This document shows, one piece after another, positions 1 through 8,233 of a stretch of 64,000 nt of DNA. Numbering within the stretch: the stretch's first letter is position 1; every line of letters begins with the position of its first letter. Under the pieces are notes generated by a model. The model saw only the letters and a program-made list of their open reading frames with translations, was not told the DNA's origin and did no database searches. Source of the stretch: JAJVID01 sp035714085 (GTDB taxonomy: Bacteria; Acidobacteriota; Blastocatellia; RBC074). The translations under genes and the position numbers were made by a program. The stretch spans positions 11,712 through 75,711 of the forward strand of contig DASTMP010000008.1 of assembly GCA_035714085.1 (NCBI GenBank), written 5' to 3'.

Positions 1-62
1 CCTTGAGGTTTTTGTTCATTGATCTTCGCCGCGCTAGCGGCGGAAAACCACAGAGAAATCAA

Positions 63-2711
63 ATGGTCATCCGCAAATACCGCAATCTCGTCGCATTGGC
101 GGGCGGCTTCTACCTGTTCGCGTTTTTTTTCCTGCCCGGCGCGGGCGCCAGGCTTCCGCAGGAGGATCCGCGAGACCTCTCGCGCCAGGCTTACGCCGTG
201 CTGAAGCAGAACTGCTTCGGTTGTCACGGCGCGGCGAAGATGTCAGGGCTTGATCTGCGGACGGCTGAATCGGCTCTAGCGGGCGGCGACAACGGCAAGG
301 TCATCGAGCCGTTCGACGCGGGCGCGAGCCGGCTCTACCAATTCGTCTCACATCAAGCGAAGCCGACGATGCCGCCGGGCAAGAAGCTAACTGACGCCGC
401 CGTCGAGACGCTGCGGCGATGGATCGAGGCCGGCGCTTCGTTCGACGGATTCGAGAGGGAGGCCGCTGCCGGCAAGGAAGACGAACCGGCTATACTCATC
501 GAGCGTCCGATCACGCCGGAGGAGCGCGGTTTTTGGGCCTTCCAGCCGCCGCGCCGCGTCGCTCCTCCGCGCGTGTCATATCAGGGCTGGGGCGCCAATC
601 CGATTGACGCTTTCCTTTTGGCGAAGATGAAGGACAGAGGCATCAAACCTTCGCCACGAGCGGATCGCCGCACGCTCATCCGCCGCGCCTATCTCGACCT
701 GACGGGATTGCCGCCAACTCCGGAAGAGATCGCCGCCTTCGTCAAAGACTCCCGGCCGAGAGCCTGGGAACGATTGATCGATCGATTGCTCGCCAGTCCG
801 CAATATGGCGAGCGATGGGCGCGCCACTGGCTCGATCTGGTTCGCTACGCCGATTCGGGCGGTTTCGAGTTCGACGTGGATCGGCCCGACGCGTGGCGCT
901 ACCGCGACTACGTGGTCAAGGCGTTCAACGACGATAAGCCTTACGACCAGTTCATCCGCGAACAACTCGCCGGCGACGAATACGCGCCCGAATCACAAGA
1001 AGCGATGATTGCGACGGGCTTCCTGCGGCTCGGTCCTGAAGGAGGAGGCGGAGGCGAACGCGGGAGGCAGGACGCGCTGGACGATCTGATCACGACAACC
1101 TCGTTGACGTTCATGGGATTGACAGTCAACTGCGCCCGCTGTCACGACCACAAGTTCGATCCCATCCCGCAGAAAGATTTCTACCGTATGCAGGCCGTCT
1201 TCGCGCCCCTCAGACCGGTCAGCTATCCGCTGGTCGGGGCCGACGTAGTGGCCGCGCACAAGGCCGAGACGCTGCGCATCGAAGGATTGCAGCGCCCGCT
1301 CAAGAAAGCCAAAGATGAGCTTGAAGCGCCATACCTGAAAACGCTGGTCGAAGAGGCCATCAACCGTTTGCCCGAATACATGCAGATCGCCTGGCGCACG
1401 CCGCCTGAGAAGCGCACGCCGGGCCAGCGGCTCAACGTCCAGCAGATCAAGAAGACCCTGGAAGACGATTCGCTCTCGCAGAAGTTGACCGAGAAAGACA
1501 TCGTGGCTCGCCTGTCCGCCGACGACAAACGCAAGCATCAGGAACTGGTCGAACAGATCAGGGCGCTCGATCAACAGAAACCCAGACCCTATCCGACAGC
1601 GCGCGCCGTCGGCGAATCCGGCTCGAAGCCCGGCCCCACCTATTTCCTGCAACGCGGCGCGCCCGACGCCAAAGGCCCCGTCGTGACGCCGGGAACGCTG
1701 TCTGTGATCAATGAGACTGATTACGAGTTTCCCGTTCCGCCGCCGAACGCTAAATCGAGCTACCGGCGACGCGGATTGGCCGAATGGCTGATATCGCGTC
1801 AAAACCCGCTTACGGCGCGCGTGATGGTCAACCGCATCTGGCAGCATCATTTCGGCGAAGGCATCGTGCGCACGCCTAGCAACTTCGGCAAGCTTGGCGA
1901 GCCGCCCACGCATCCCGAATTGCTTGATTGGCTGGCGGTGGAGTTTATGAGCGGGGGAGCGGGGGAGCGGGGGAGCGAGGGAGCGGCAGACATGGCGACG
2001 TGGCGACGTGGCGACGTGGCGAAAGACAATCCGCAATCGCAAGGTTGGAGCGTCAAGCGGATGCATCGCCTGATAATGACTTCGCAGGCTTATCAGATGG
2101 CCAGCGACGATGTCGCCGGGAACGTGGCCATCGACCCTGAAAACAGGCTGCTCTGGCGCATGCCACGCATGCGGTTGGAAGCCGAAATCATCCGCGACCA
2201 GATACTGGACGTGGCCGGCAATCTGGATCGCACGCTGGGAGGGCCGTGCGTCTATCCGTACATCGATCCGAAGCTCTTCCAATCGAGCACCAAGCGGACG
2301 TGGCCGGGCAAGCCGGATGACGATCCTTCGACGTGGCGGCGCAGTCTCTACGTCTATTCAAAGCGCAGCATTCGATACCCGCTCTTCGAGACCTTCGATC
2401 AACCGAACCTGATCAACTCGTGCGATCGCCGCAACCGCTCGACCATCGCGCCTCAGGCTCTGCTGCTGATGAACAACAACTTCGTTCTGACGGAGGCCAA
2501 CTATTTCGCCGAACGTTTGCGGCGCGAGGCGGGCGACGACGCGCTGGCGCAGGTGGAGCGGGCTTACCGGTTGGCGCTGGGGCGCGCGCCAACGGCGTTT
2601 GAGCGGGCGAAGACGGTGGAATTCATCCGAAGCGATCCGAACGGGCCGGATGGGTTAGTTGAGTTTTGCCATGCGCTGTTCAACCTCAATGAATTTGTTT
2701 ACCGGCAATGA
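63..2711 (+). CDS. PSCyt1/DUF1549/DUF1553 family c-type cytochrome-like protein
   Basis: Exported protein of 882 aa in the family abundant in Planctomycetes and Acidobacteria, usually found beside DUF1501 genes and of unproven role (proposed in surface polysaccharide turnover or electron transfer). An N-terminal hydrophobic segment (about residues 8-28) is followed by a heme-type CFGCH (C51, C54, H55). DUF1549 lies mid-protein and includes the family motif NCARCHDHKFDP. DUF1553 follows, with NPLTARVMVNRIWQHHFG. ATG 63 is preferred over the TTG at 3 because it directly precedes the signal segment. Residues 630-660 are a low-complexity insertion encoded by tandem octamers, inside a stretch that normally runs straight from the WLAVEF motif to GWSVKRMHR. 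It precedes a TlpA-like gene by 23 bp and is probably in one operon with it. Confidence 0.9.
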   Translation: MVIRKYRNLVALAGGFYLFAFFFLPGAGARLPQEDPRDLSRQAYAVLKQNCFGCHGAAKMSGLDLRTAESALAGGDNGKVIEPFDAGASRLYQFVSHQAKPTMPPGKKLTDAAVETLRRWIEAGASFDGFEREAAAGKEDEPAILIERPITPEERGFWAFQPPRRVAPPRVSYQGWGANPIDAFLLAKMKDRGIKPSPRADRRTLIRRAYLDLTGLPPTPEEIAAFVKDSRPRAWERLIDRLLASPQYGERWARHWLDLVRYADSGGFEFDVDRPDAWRYRDYVVKAFNDDKPYDQFIREQLAGDEYAPESQEAMIATGFLRLGPEGGGGGERGRQDALDDLITTTSLTFMGLTVNCARCHDHKFDPIPQKDFYRMQAVFAPLRPVSYPLVGADVVAAHKAETLRIEGLQRPLKKAKDELEAPYLKTLVEEAINRLPEYMQIAWRTPPEKRTPGQRLNVQQIKKTLEDDSLSQKLTEKDIVARLSADDKRKHQELVEQIRALDQQKPRPYPTARAVGESGSKPGPTYFLQRGAPDAKGPVVTPGTLSVINETDYEFPVPPPNAKSSYRRRGLAEWLISRQNPLTARVMVNRIWQHHFGEGIVRTPSNFGKLGEPPTHPELLDWLAVEFMSGGAGERGSEGAADMATWRRGDVAKDNPQSQGWSVKRMHRLIMTSQAYQMASDDVAGNVAIDPENRLLWRMPRMRLEAEIIRDQILDVAGNLDRTLGGPCVYPYIDPKLFQSSTKRTWPGKPDDDPSTWRRSLYVYSKRSIRYPLFETFDQPNLINSCDRRNRSTIAPQALLLMNNNFVLTEANYFAERLRREAGDDALAQVERAYRLALGRAPTAFERAKTVEFIRSDPNGPDGLVEFCHALFNLNEFVYRQ
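1950..2042. repeat. In-frame tandem octamer insertion within the DUF1549/DUF1553 gene
   Basis: Four units of GCGGGGGA (the last degenerate) run from 1951 to 1982, then about four units of CGTGGCGA from 1991 to 2022. Together with flanking bases they add about 31 codons between two conserved family blocks, and the frame is kept. Confidence 0.85.
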
Positions 2712-2734
2712 ATCCATAAGCTGAGGAGGACAGT

Positions 2735-4006
2735 ATGAAAAGCCCGAGATATAATTTACGTTTTTGTCTTCGCTTGCTGCTGTGCGGGCTCAGCTTGGCG
2801 GTGGCTAACCTCGCGTTGCTGACCTTGAATATCAACGCTCAGTCTGCGGAAACAAAGCCCGTAGTGGCTGACACTGCAGAACCAACGTTGATTGAGGGCG
2901 CTGATGGAGTCGAAATGGATGCGTTGACCGATGAGGAATACCAGCAGAGAGTGGCGCCGCTGTTGCAAATGCCGAATTTTGTGGGGATCAAGCAGAAGCC
3001 CTCCAATCTCAGTCCGCAGGCGCGCTTTGGTTTCAATCTGAGGATTGAGGCTGGCCCTCGCACACTGAGCTGGATTTTGGATGGCGACGAGAAAAGCGGC
3101 TATCTGCTCTATGCGGACCTGAATGCGAATGGCGATCTGAGTGACGACGCGCCGCTACGTTTCGAGCGGAAGGACGGCCAACACTCGGTCTTGTTTAATA
3201 AGACGGCCCGTGACGAGAAGGGCCAGCAAAGTTATCCCGTCATGCTTAAGCTGGTCGTCAGTGAGTCTACCCTGCCTGGCGCCGCGCTGCCCAAACTTGC
3301 TTTGCGAAGCTACCATTGGACAATGCGGCGTGGCGTAATCCAGGTAGGCCAACAGGCGCTCAATTTTGGTCTGCTTGGTGGGATTGGCATTTACAACGCC
3401 GTAGTTTTCGATCTGAACAATGACGGCCGGCTCGACTGGGACATTCACGGATCGAAAGAGACCTATCGAGCTTTGGAGAAACAAGAGCGCCATATAAATT
3501 TGGGTGAGACGAGCTATGCCATTGAAATTGATCGCTACGGACGTAGCCTGAGGCTCAAACCGCTGGCTGAAAAATTGCCGGCGCGCGTCTTTCTCTCCGC
3601 CAATGATCTGGCCACGGACTTCTCCTTTACCGACCTGGATGGCAAATCACACCGACTGTCCGATTATCGGGGCAAAGTCGTGCTCCTGGATTTCTGGTTT
3701 ATCGGTTGTGGTCCCTGTCAGGCAGCCATACCTGAGCTCATGGAGCTCTACGAGCAATATCACTCCAAGGGCTTGGAGATCATTGGCATCAACTGCGCAG
3801 ATACAAAAGAAGCGCTGCAAAAGTTCCTGGCCGAGAAGAGGATGAACTGGCCGCAGACGATTGAGGGAAACTCCGATGGGCCAATTCAGAAGCTATATCA
3901 GTTCTACGCCGCGCCCACTTACTTCCTGATTGATAGAGACGGCAAGATCAGCGTCCGAAAGTCGGGCGGGATGAACTTCCGCGCAGAGTTGGAAAAGCTT
4001 TTATGA
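2735..4006 (+). CDS. TlpA-like thioredoxin-domain protein with EF-hand-like loops
   Basis: Predicted exported thiol-disulfide oxidoreductase of 423 aa. An N-terminal signal-like hydrophobic segment spans about residues 10-35. The middle region is unassigned but carries two D-x-[DN]-x-[DN]-G type loops (about residues 128-138 and 226-236) resembling calcium-binding EF-hand or dockerin loops. The C-terminal third (from about residue 290) is an AhpC/TSA-Redoxin fold with the active site GCGPC (C325, C328) and a cis-Pro context (AAPTYF). An AGGAGG-type RBS precedes the ATG. Its stop overlaps the DUF1501 start by 4 bp (ATGA), so translation is probably coupled. It may maintain the cytochrome-like partner upstream; that is inference. 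Confidence 0.85.
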   Translation: MKSPRYNLRFCLRLLLCGLSLAVANLALLTLNINAQSAETKPVVADTAEPTLIEGADGVEMDALTDEEYQQRVAPLLQMPNFVGIKQKPSNLSPQARFGFNLRIEAGPRTLSWILDGDEKSGYLLYADLNANGDLSDDAPLRFERKDGQHSVLFNKTARDEKGQQSYPVMLKLVVSESTLPGAALPKLALRSYHWTMRRGVIQVGQQALNFGLLGGIGIYNAVVFDLNNDGRLDWDIHGSKETYRALEKQERHINLGETSYAIEIDRYGRSLRLKPLAEKLPARVFLSANDLATDFSFTDLDGKSHRLSDYRGKVVLLDFWFIGCGPCQAAIPELMELYEQYHSKGLEIIGINCADTKEALQKFLAEKRMNWPQTIEGNSDGPIQKLYQFYAAPTYFLIDRDGKISVRKSGGMNFRAELEKLL

Positions 4007-5415
4007 ATCCATTTTACTGTTCACGAAGAGAGCTACTATCCAAACTGGGCGGCGGCGTCGCGGGCGTAGCGTTCGCCGACCTGCTCAACCGCAACGGGCT
4101 TCTGGCGCAATCCAGATCGCCGCTCGCCCCAAAACCGCCGCACTTTCCCGTCAAAGCGAAAGCGGTGATCTCGATTTTCTGCTACGGCGGCGTCAGCCAT
4201 GTCGACACCTTCGACCCGAAGCCTTTGCTGTTCGCACGGCAGGGCGAGCAGATGACGGGCGTGGGCGAAGTGCGCCCGACGATGGGGACGCCCGGCGGCC
4301 TGATGCCTTCGCCGTGGACGTTTCGCAAGCGCGGCCAATGCGGGATGGAGATTTCCGAGCTGTTTCCTCAGGTAGCCGAACACGCCGATGATCTGGCCCT
4401 GATCCGTTCGATGTACGCTCAGAGCTCGGCGCACGGCCCGGCGATCTTTCAGATGTGCACGGGCAGCATACTCGCGGGCCATCCCAGCGTCGGCAGTTGG
4501 GTCACCTACGGTCTGGGCAGCGAAAACGAGAACCTGCCGGGATTCATCGTCTTCACTGACTATCGCGGCGGGCCGATCAACGGCGCGCCGAACTGGGGCA
4601 ATGGCTATATGCCTGCGGCTTATCAGGGCACGCCGTTCCGCGACAGCGGCGATCCGATTGTCGATCTGCATCCTCCTGTCAGCCGCACGCCGGAGCGACA
4701 GCAGAAGTGGCTGCGGTTATTGCGCGAGCTGAATGAAAAACATCTGGATCATAACCCGGCGGACAGCGAGCTTTCGGCGCGCATTTATTCCTACGAATTG
4801 GCATTCCGCATGCAAACCCATGCCAGCGACGCGATTGACATCAGCAAAGAGTCGGCGGCGACGCTGAAACTTTACGGCGTGGGCGAGAAGCCTACCGATT
4901 ACTTCGGCAGACAGGCTCTGATGGCGAGGCGATTGGTCGAACGCGGCGTGCGCTTCGTGCAGATATTTTCCGGCGGCGGCAATTTCGAACCGAGCTGGGA
5001 CGCGCATTGGGATTTGAAGGGCAATCACGAGTCGCATTGCGCCGAGACCGATAAGCCTATCGCCGGGCTGATCAAAGACCTCAAGGGCCGAGGCCTCTTC
5101 GATTCGACCCTGATCATCTGGCATGGCGAATTCGGACGCCTGCCGATCTCGGAGCGCATGGACGGGCGCGACCACAATGGAAATGGCTTCAGCGTCTGGC
5201 TGGCCGGCGGCGGGATCAAAGGAGGAACCGTCGTGGGCGCGACGGACGAGTACGGATACCGCGCGGTCGAAAACAGGAAGTCAATCTATGAATTGCACGC
5301 GACCATTTTGCGCCTGCTCGGACTCGATTACGAGAAACTGACCTACCGCTTCAACGGACGCGATATGCGACTGACAGATGTCCACGGGCGCGTGATCGAC
5401 GAGGTTCTGGCTTAA
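4003..5415 (+). CDS. DUF1501 domain-containing protein
   Basis: Member of the DUF1501 family, related to the alkaline phosphatase/sulfatase fold and usually paired with DUF1549/DUF1553 proteins. Length 470 aa, normal for the family. The N-terminus has a twin-arginine-like SRRELLSKLGG segment, consistent with Tat export. Recognisable family blocks are GGVSHVDTFDPKP, MYAQSSAHGPA, FGRQALMARRLVERGVRFVQ and GEFGRLPISE followed by GRDHN, which carries likely metal-binding His/Asp residues. It is the last gene of the three-gene operon, followed at once by a palindrome. Function unproven. Confidence 0.9.
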   Translation: MNPFYCSRRELLSKLGGGVAGVAFADLLNRNGLLAQSRSPLAPKPPHFPVKAKAVISIFCYGGVSHVDTFDPKPLLFARQGEQMTGVGEVRPTMGTPGGLMPSPWTFRKRGQCGMEISELFPQVAEHADDLALIRSMYAQSSAHGPAIFQMCTGSILAGHPSVGSWVTYGLGSENENLPGFIVFTDYRGGPINGAPNWGNGYMPAAYQGTPFRDSGDPIVDLHPPVSRTPERQQKWLRLLRELNEKHLDHNPADSELSARIYSYELAFRMQTHASDAIDISKESAATLKLYGVGEKPTDYFGRQALMARRLVERGVRFVQIFSGGGNFEPSWDAHWDLKGNHESHCAETDKPIAGLIKDLKGRGLFDSTLIIWHGEFGRLPISERMDGRDHNGNGFSVWLAGGGIKGGTVVGATDEYGYRAVENRKSIYELHATILRLLGLDYEKLTYRFNGRDMRLTDVHGRVIDEVLA

Positions 5416-5421
5416 GTGTTA

Positions 5422-5465
5422 CGGCGCCGGTAGAGACGCAAAATTTTGCATCTCTACCGGCGCCG
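5422..5465. terminator. Perfect-arm hairpin between convergent genes
   Basis: A 15-bp perfect inverted repeat (5422-5436 with 5451-5465, CGGCGCCGGTAGAGA arms) encloses GCAAAATTTTGC, itself self-complementary, so nearly the whole 44 bp folds. It lies between the stop of the DUF1501 gene and the stop of the oppositely oriented kinase gene. A bidirectional terminator is plausible, but there is no clear U-tract. It also resembles the dispersed palindromes seen elsewhere in the window. Confidence 0.6.
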
Positions 5466-5476
5466 CGCCGTTTTTA

Positions 5477-7981
5477 TCAGCGCGTCAATCCCATTCCTTT
5501 CAGGATATTGTTGAATCGCGGGTCCAGGCGCAGCGGATCGAAGCGCGCATCGGCCCTGATCCAGACCAGGCGCTCCGCGCGCTCGTTGTAGGCTTTCTCG
5601 AGCAGTTCGATCGCGCGGTCATTATCGCCCAGGCCGATGTGGACCAGCGCGAGATGGAACGGGGAGACCCGCCGCTGCCCCTGCGACCGCTGCAATTCGT
5701 CGAGCACATGCAATGCGTCCTCGCGCTTGCCCGATTTGGCGTAAGCGTATCCGAGTTCGGCTTTGATCAGCGTGCTTTCGGGCGAGCGTTGAAGGGCTCT
5801 TTGAAACTCGGGGACGGAATCGTTGTATTTGCCTTGCAGATCGTAGCCCAGCGCCAGGTAACGCCTCGCCGGTAAGAAGCCTGGGTCGAGTTTGAGCGCC
5901 TGCCTGGCTTCCCGGACAGTGGCTTCGGCGTTGCGAGAGAGGTAGTTGATCCAACTGGGATGCGCGGCGATGGAGAGAGAGAAAGGATCGGTGTCGCGCG
6001 CCAATTTCACCTCCGCGAGCGCATCGTCGGTTCGACCGGTTGCGGCGAGCAGGCTGGAGTACCACTGTCGGGCCGAGCTGTAATTGGGCTTCAAATCGAT
6101 GGCGGTCCTGTATTCGCGTCCGGCGTCAACCCAGTTCCATTCCCACATAAAGTAGATGAAAGCCCTGGCCGTATGGGCTTCGGCCAGGTCCCCGTCGAGC
6201 TCTAGCGCCTTCTCGGCGGCCTCTTTCGCCTTTGGGAAAGCCTCGTTTGGCGGAAGCACGCTGTAATTGACCAGCATGTTGTAGCAATCGGCCAATCCTG
6301 CGTAAGCCTCCGCGTAGTTTGGGTCGACCTGGATCGCCTGTTTGAGGAGTTCGACGCCCTCCAGAATGCTGTCGGGGGTGCGTTTGTTCCAGGCGTTGCG
6401 GCCTTTCCGATAAAGCTGCTGCGCTTCGAGACGGCGCTTCTCCTGGCCGCTCAGTTTCAGGCGCAGGTTGTCGGACACGTCGCTGGCGATCTCCTGCTGG
6501 ATCAGGAGCAGGTCGGAGATTTTGCGGTTGTACTGATACCCCCACAGGACGCGGTTGTCGCGCGCGTCGACCAACTGGACGATAACCTGCACGGCGTCGC
6601 CGCGCCGGATTATTCGCCCGGACAGTACGGCGTGGACGTCCAGTCCGTTCGCCACCTCCCGCGGGTCGACCTCGCGGCCTTTGTAAATCAGCACGGCGCC
6701 GCGCGGTTTGACGTCAAGGTTCGGCAGTTGCGAGAGGTCGTTGATGATACTGTCGGTGATCGCGTCGCCGAGCATCGCGGTGTCAGGCCCGGTCTGTGAT
6801 TCGTCATTCTGAGTGACGAACGGCAGAACGGCGATTGATTCGATCGGGTGATGGCGGTTGGGGACGAACGTCAACGTCGCGATGACGAGCAGCGCCAATG
6901 CGATGAGCGAGAGCAGGAAGCCGCGCTTGTGGCTTTTGATCTCACTGACGATATATTCCGCGCTCGAAATCGCGCGAATGACCATCGGCTCGATCGATGA
7001 CGCGGTTGAGGGAGCTACCGCGATTCTCGACCCGCTGGAAGTCTCGGCGTTTGTTGAGTAACTCTGCGTCGTTGTGGCTTCCAACTCGCGTTTGAGGCTC
7101 TTCAGGTCGATCAGCAGATCCTTGACCGTTTGGTAGCGCTCTTCGCGATCCTTGCGCATGGCCTTGGCGACGATGCGCTGCAATTCGACCGGCGCGCCGT
7201 AAGAGAACGAGGTCAGAGGTCGAGGGTCGCGGTCGAGCACCTGCGTCATCACGTCAATCGGCGTGGGACCGTCGAAGGGCGCGCGCCCCGCGACCATTTC
7301 GTAGAGCACCACGCCCAGGCTGAAGATGTCGGCGCGCGCGTCCACCCGCCAACCGCGCGCCTGTTCAGGCGCCATATAAGTCGCCGTGCCCATGACCGTC
7401 CCCGGGTCAGTTTGGAGTGGAGAAAATGAAGAGGGGGGGAATGGGGAATTCAAGGTCTCCCCGTCTCCTTGTCTCCTTGTCTCCTTGTCTCCTTGTCCTT
7501 CCTCGGTCAGCTTCGCCAATCCGAAATCGAGCACCTTGACGATGCCGTCGCGGCGCAGCATGACGTTTTCGGGTTTGATGTCCCGATGAACGATTCCGGC
7601 CTCGTGCGCCGCCGAGAGCGCCGAGGCGACTTGAATGGCGACGTCGAGCGCGGCGATCAGCGGCATCTTCCCTTCGGTCAGAATCTTTCGCAGCGTCAAC
7701 CCTTCAATGAATTCCGTGGCGATGAAATGCGTCGAGCCATAATCGCTGATCTCGTATATGGTGATGATGTTCGGGTGGTTGAGCGCGCTGGCCGCCCTGG
7801 CCTCCTGCTCGAACCTGAGCAAACGCTGATCGTCCTTCGTTCGTTCGTCGAGCAGCAGTTTGAGCGCGACCTTTCGTTCGAGCCGCATGTCGCGGGCCAG
7901 ATAAACTTCCCCCATCCCGCCGGCGCCCAGCGGCGAAATGATCTCGTAACGGTCGAATCTTGTTCCAGCGACTACAGCCAT
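5477..7981 (-). CDS. Membrane-anchored Ser/Thr protein kinase with TolB-like and TPR regions
   Basis: Receptor-like kinase of about 834 aa. The N-terminal PknB-type kinase has glycine loop GAGGMGEV, invariant Lys (VALK, K41), HRDIKPEN, DFG (D152) and an APE motif. A transmembrane helix follows at about residues 354-372. Next comes a TolB/FlgO-like domain (SIAVLPF onward, as in adenylate-cyclase-type sensors), then several TPRs to the C-terminus. ATG 7981 is preferred to the TTG at 7993. The activation loop between DFG and APE contains about 30 extra residues (161-190) encoded by a tandem octamer repeat. The same-strand kinase upstream (8234-10696) has the same architecture without the membrane helix. 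Substrates unknown. Confidence 0.9.
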   Translation of the reverse strand: MAVVAGTRFDRYEIISPLGAGGMGEVYLARDMRLERKVALKLLLDERTKDDQRLLRFEQEARAASALNHPNIITIYEISDYGSTHFIATEFIEGLTLRKILTEGKMPLIAALDVAIQVASALSAAHEAGIVHRDIKPENVMLRRDGIVKVLDFGLAKLTEEGQGDKETRRQGDGETLNSPFPPSSFSPLQTDPGTVMGTATYMAPEQARGWRVDARADIFSLGVVLYEMVAGRAPFDGPTPIDVMTQVLDRDPRPLTSFSYGAPVELQRIVAKAMRKDREERYQTVKDLLIDLKSLKRELEATTTQSYSTNAETSSGSRIAVAPSTASSIEPMVIRAISSAEYIVSEIKSHKRGFLLSLIALALLVIATLTFVPNRHHPIESIAVLPFVTQNDESQTGPDTAMLGDAITDSIINDLSQLPNLDVKPRGAVLIYKGREVDPREVANGLDVHAVLSGRIIRRGDAVQVIVQLVDARDNRVLWGYQYNRKISDLLLIQQEIASDVSDNLRLKLSGQEKRRLEAQQLYRKGRNAWNKRTPDSILEGVELLKQAIQVDPNYAEAYAGLADCYNMLVNYSVLPPNEAFPKAKEAAEKALELDGDLAEAHTARAFIYFMWEWNWVDAGREYRTAIDLKPNYSSARQWYSSLLAATGRTDDALAEVKLARDTDPFSLSIAAHPSWINYLSRNAEATVREARQALKLDPGFLPARRYLALGYDLQGKYNDSVPEFQRALQRSPESTLIKAELGYAYAKSGKREDALHVLDELQRSQGQRRVSPFHLALVHIGLGDNDRAIELLEKAYNERAERLVWIRADARFDPLRLDPRFNNILKGMGLTR
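7412..7501. repeat. In-frame octamer repeat in the kinase activation loop
   Basis: Four consecutive GTCTCCTT units at 7463-7494 (AAGGAGAC in the coding sense) plus degenerate flanks. They add about 30 codons between the DFG and APE motifs. The same CCTTGTC-type repeat recurs at about 33050-33095 in an intergenic region. Confidence 0.85.
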
Positions 7982-8028
7982 CTTGGGAATCAAAGGGACG
8001 TGGATATTTTATAGCATTTTAGAGAAAG

Positions 8029-8141
8029 TATTGCAGCCGCGAATGAACACCAATGGCCAAGAATGGAGGCGAACCTTTTTCTCGTTCTCCACCCTGCTTG
8101 CCGCCCTTCGTTAATATTCGACTTCATTCGCGGCTGCAATA
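8029..8141. repeat. Inverted repeat with 19-bp perfect arms
   Basis: Arms 8029-8047 and 8123-8141 (TATTGCAGCCGCGAATGAA and its reverse complement) enclose about 75 bp. It lies in the 250-bp gap between the two kinase genes, in the leader of the downstream kinase. No gene is visible inside. Confidence 0.8.
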
Positions 8142-8233
8142 TTGTCCCTTGGAACTTATAGAACGATGAAAACCACGGGACATGCGTAAAAATTTTACCA
8201 CAGGTCCTGACGGGCGCCGCGTGGCGGAACTGA

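Noticed and set aside
993..2282. 429-codon minus-strand frame over the DUF1549 gene
   Set aside because: Antisense shadow; the plus strand carries the conserved family motifs.
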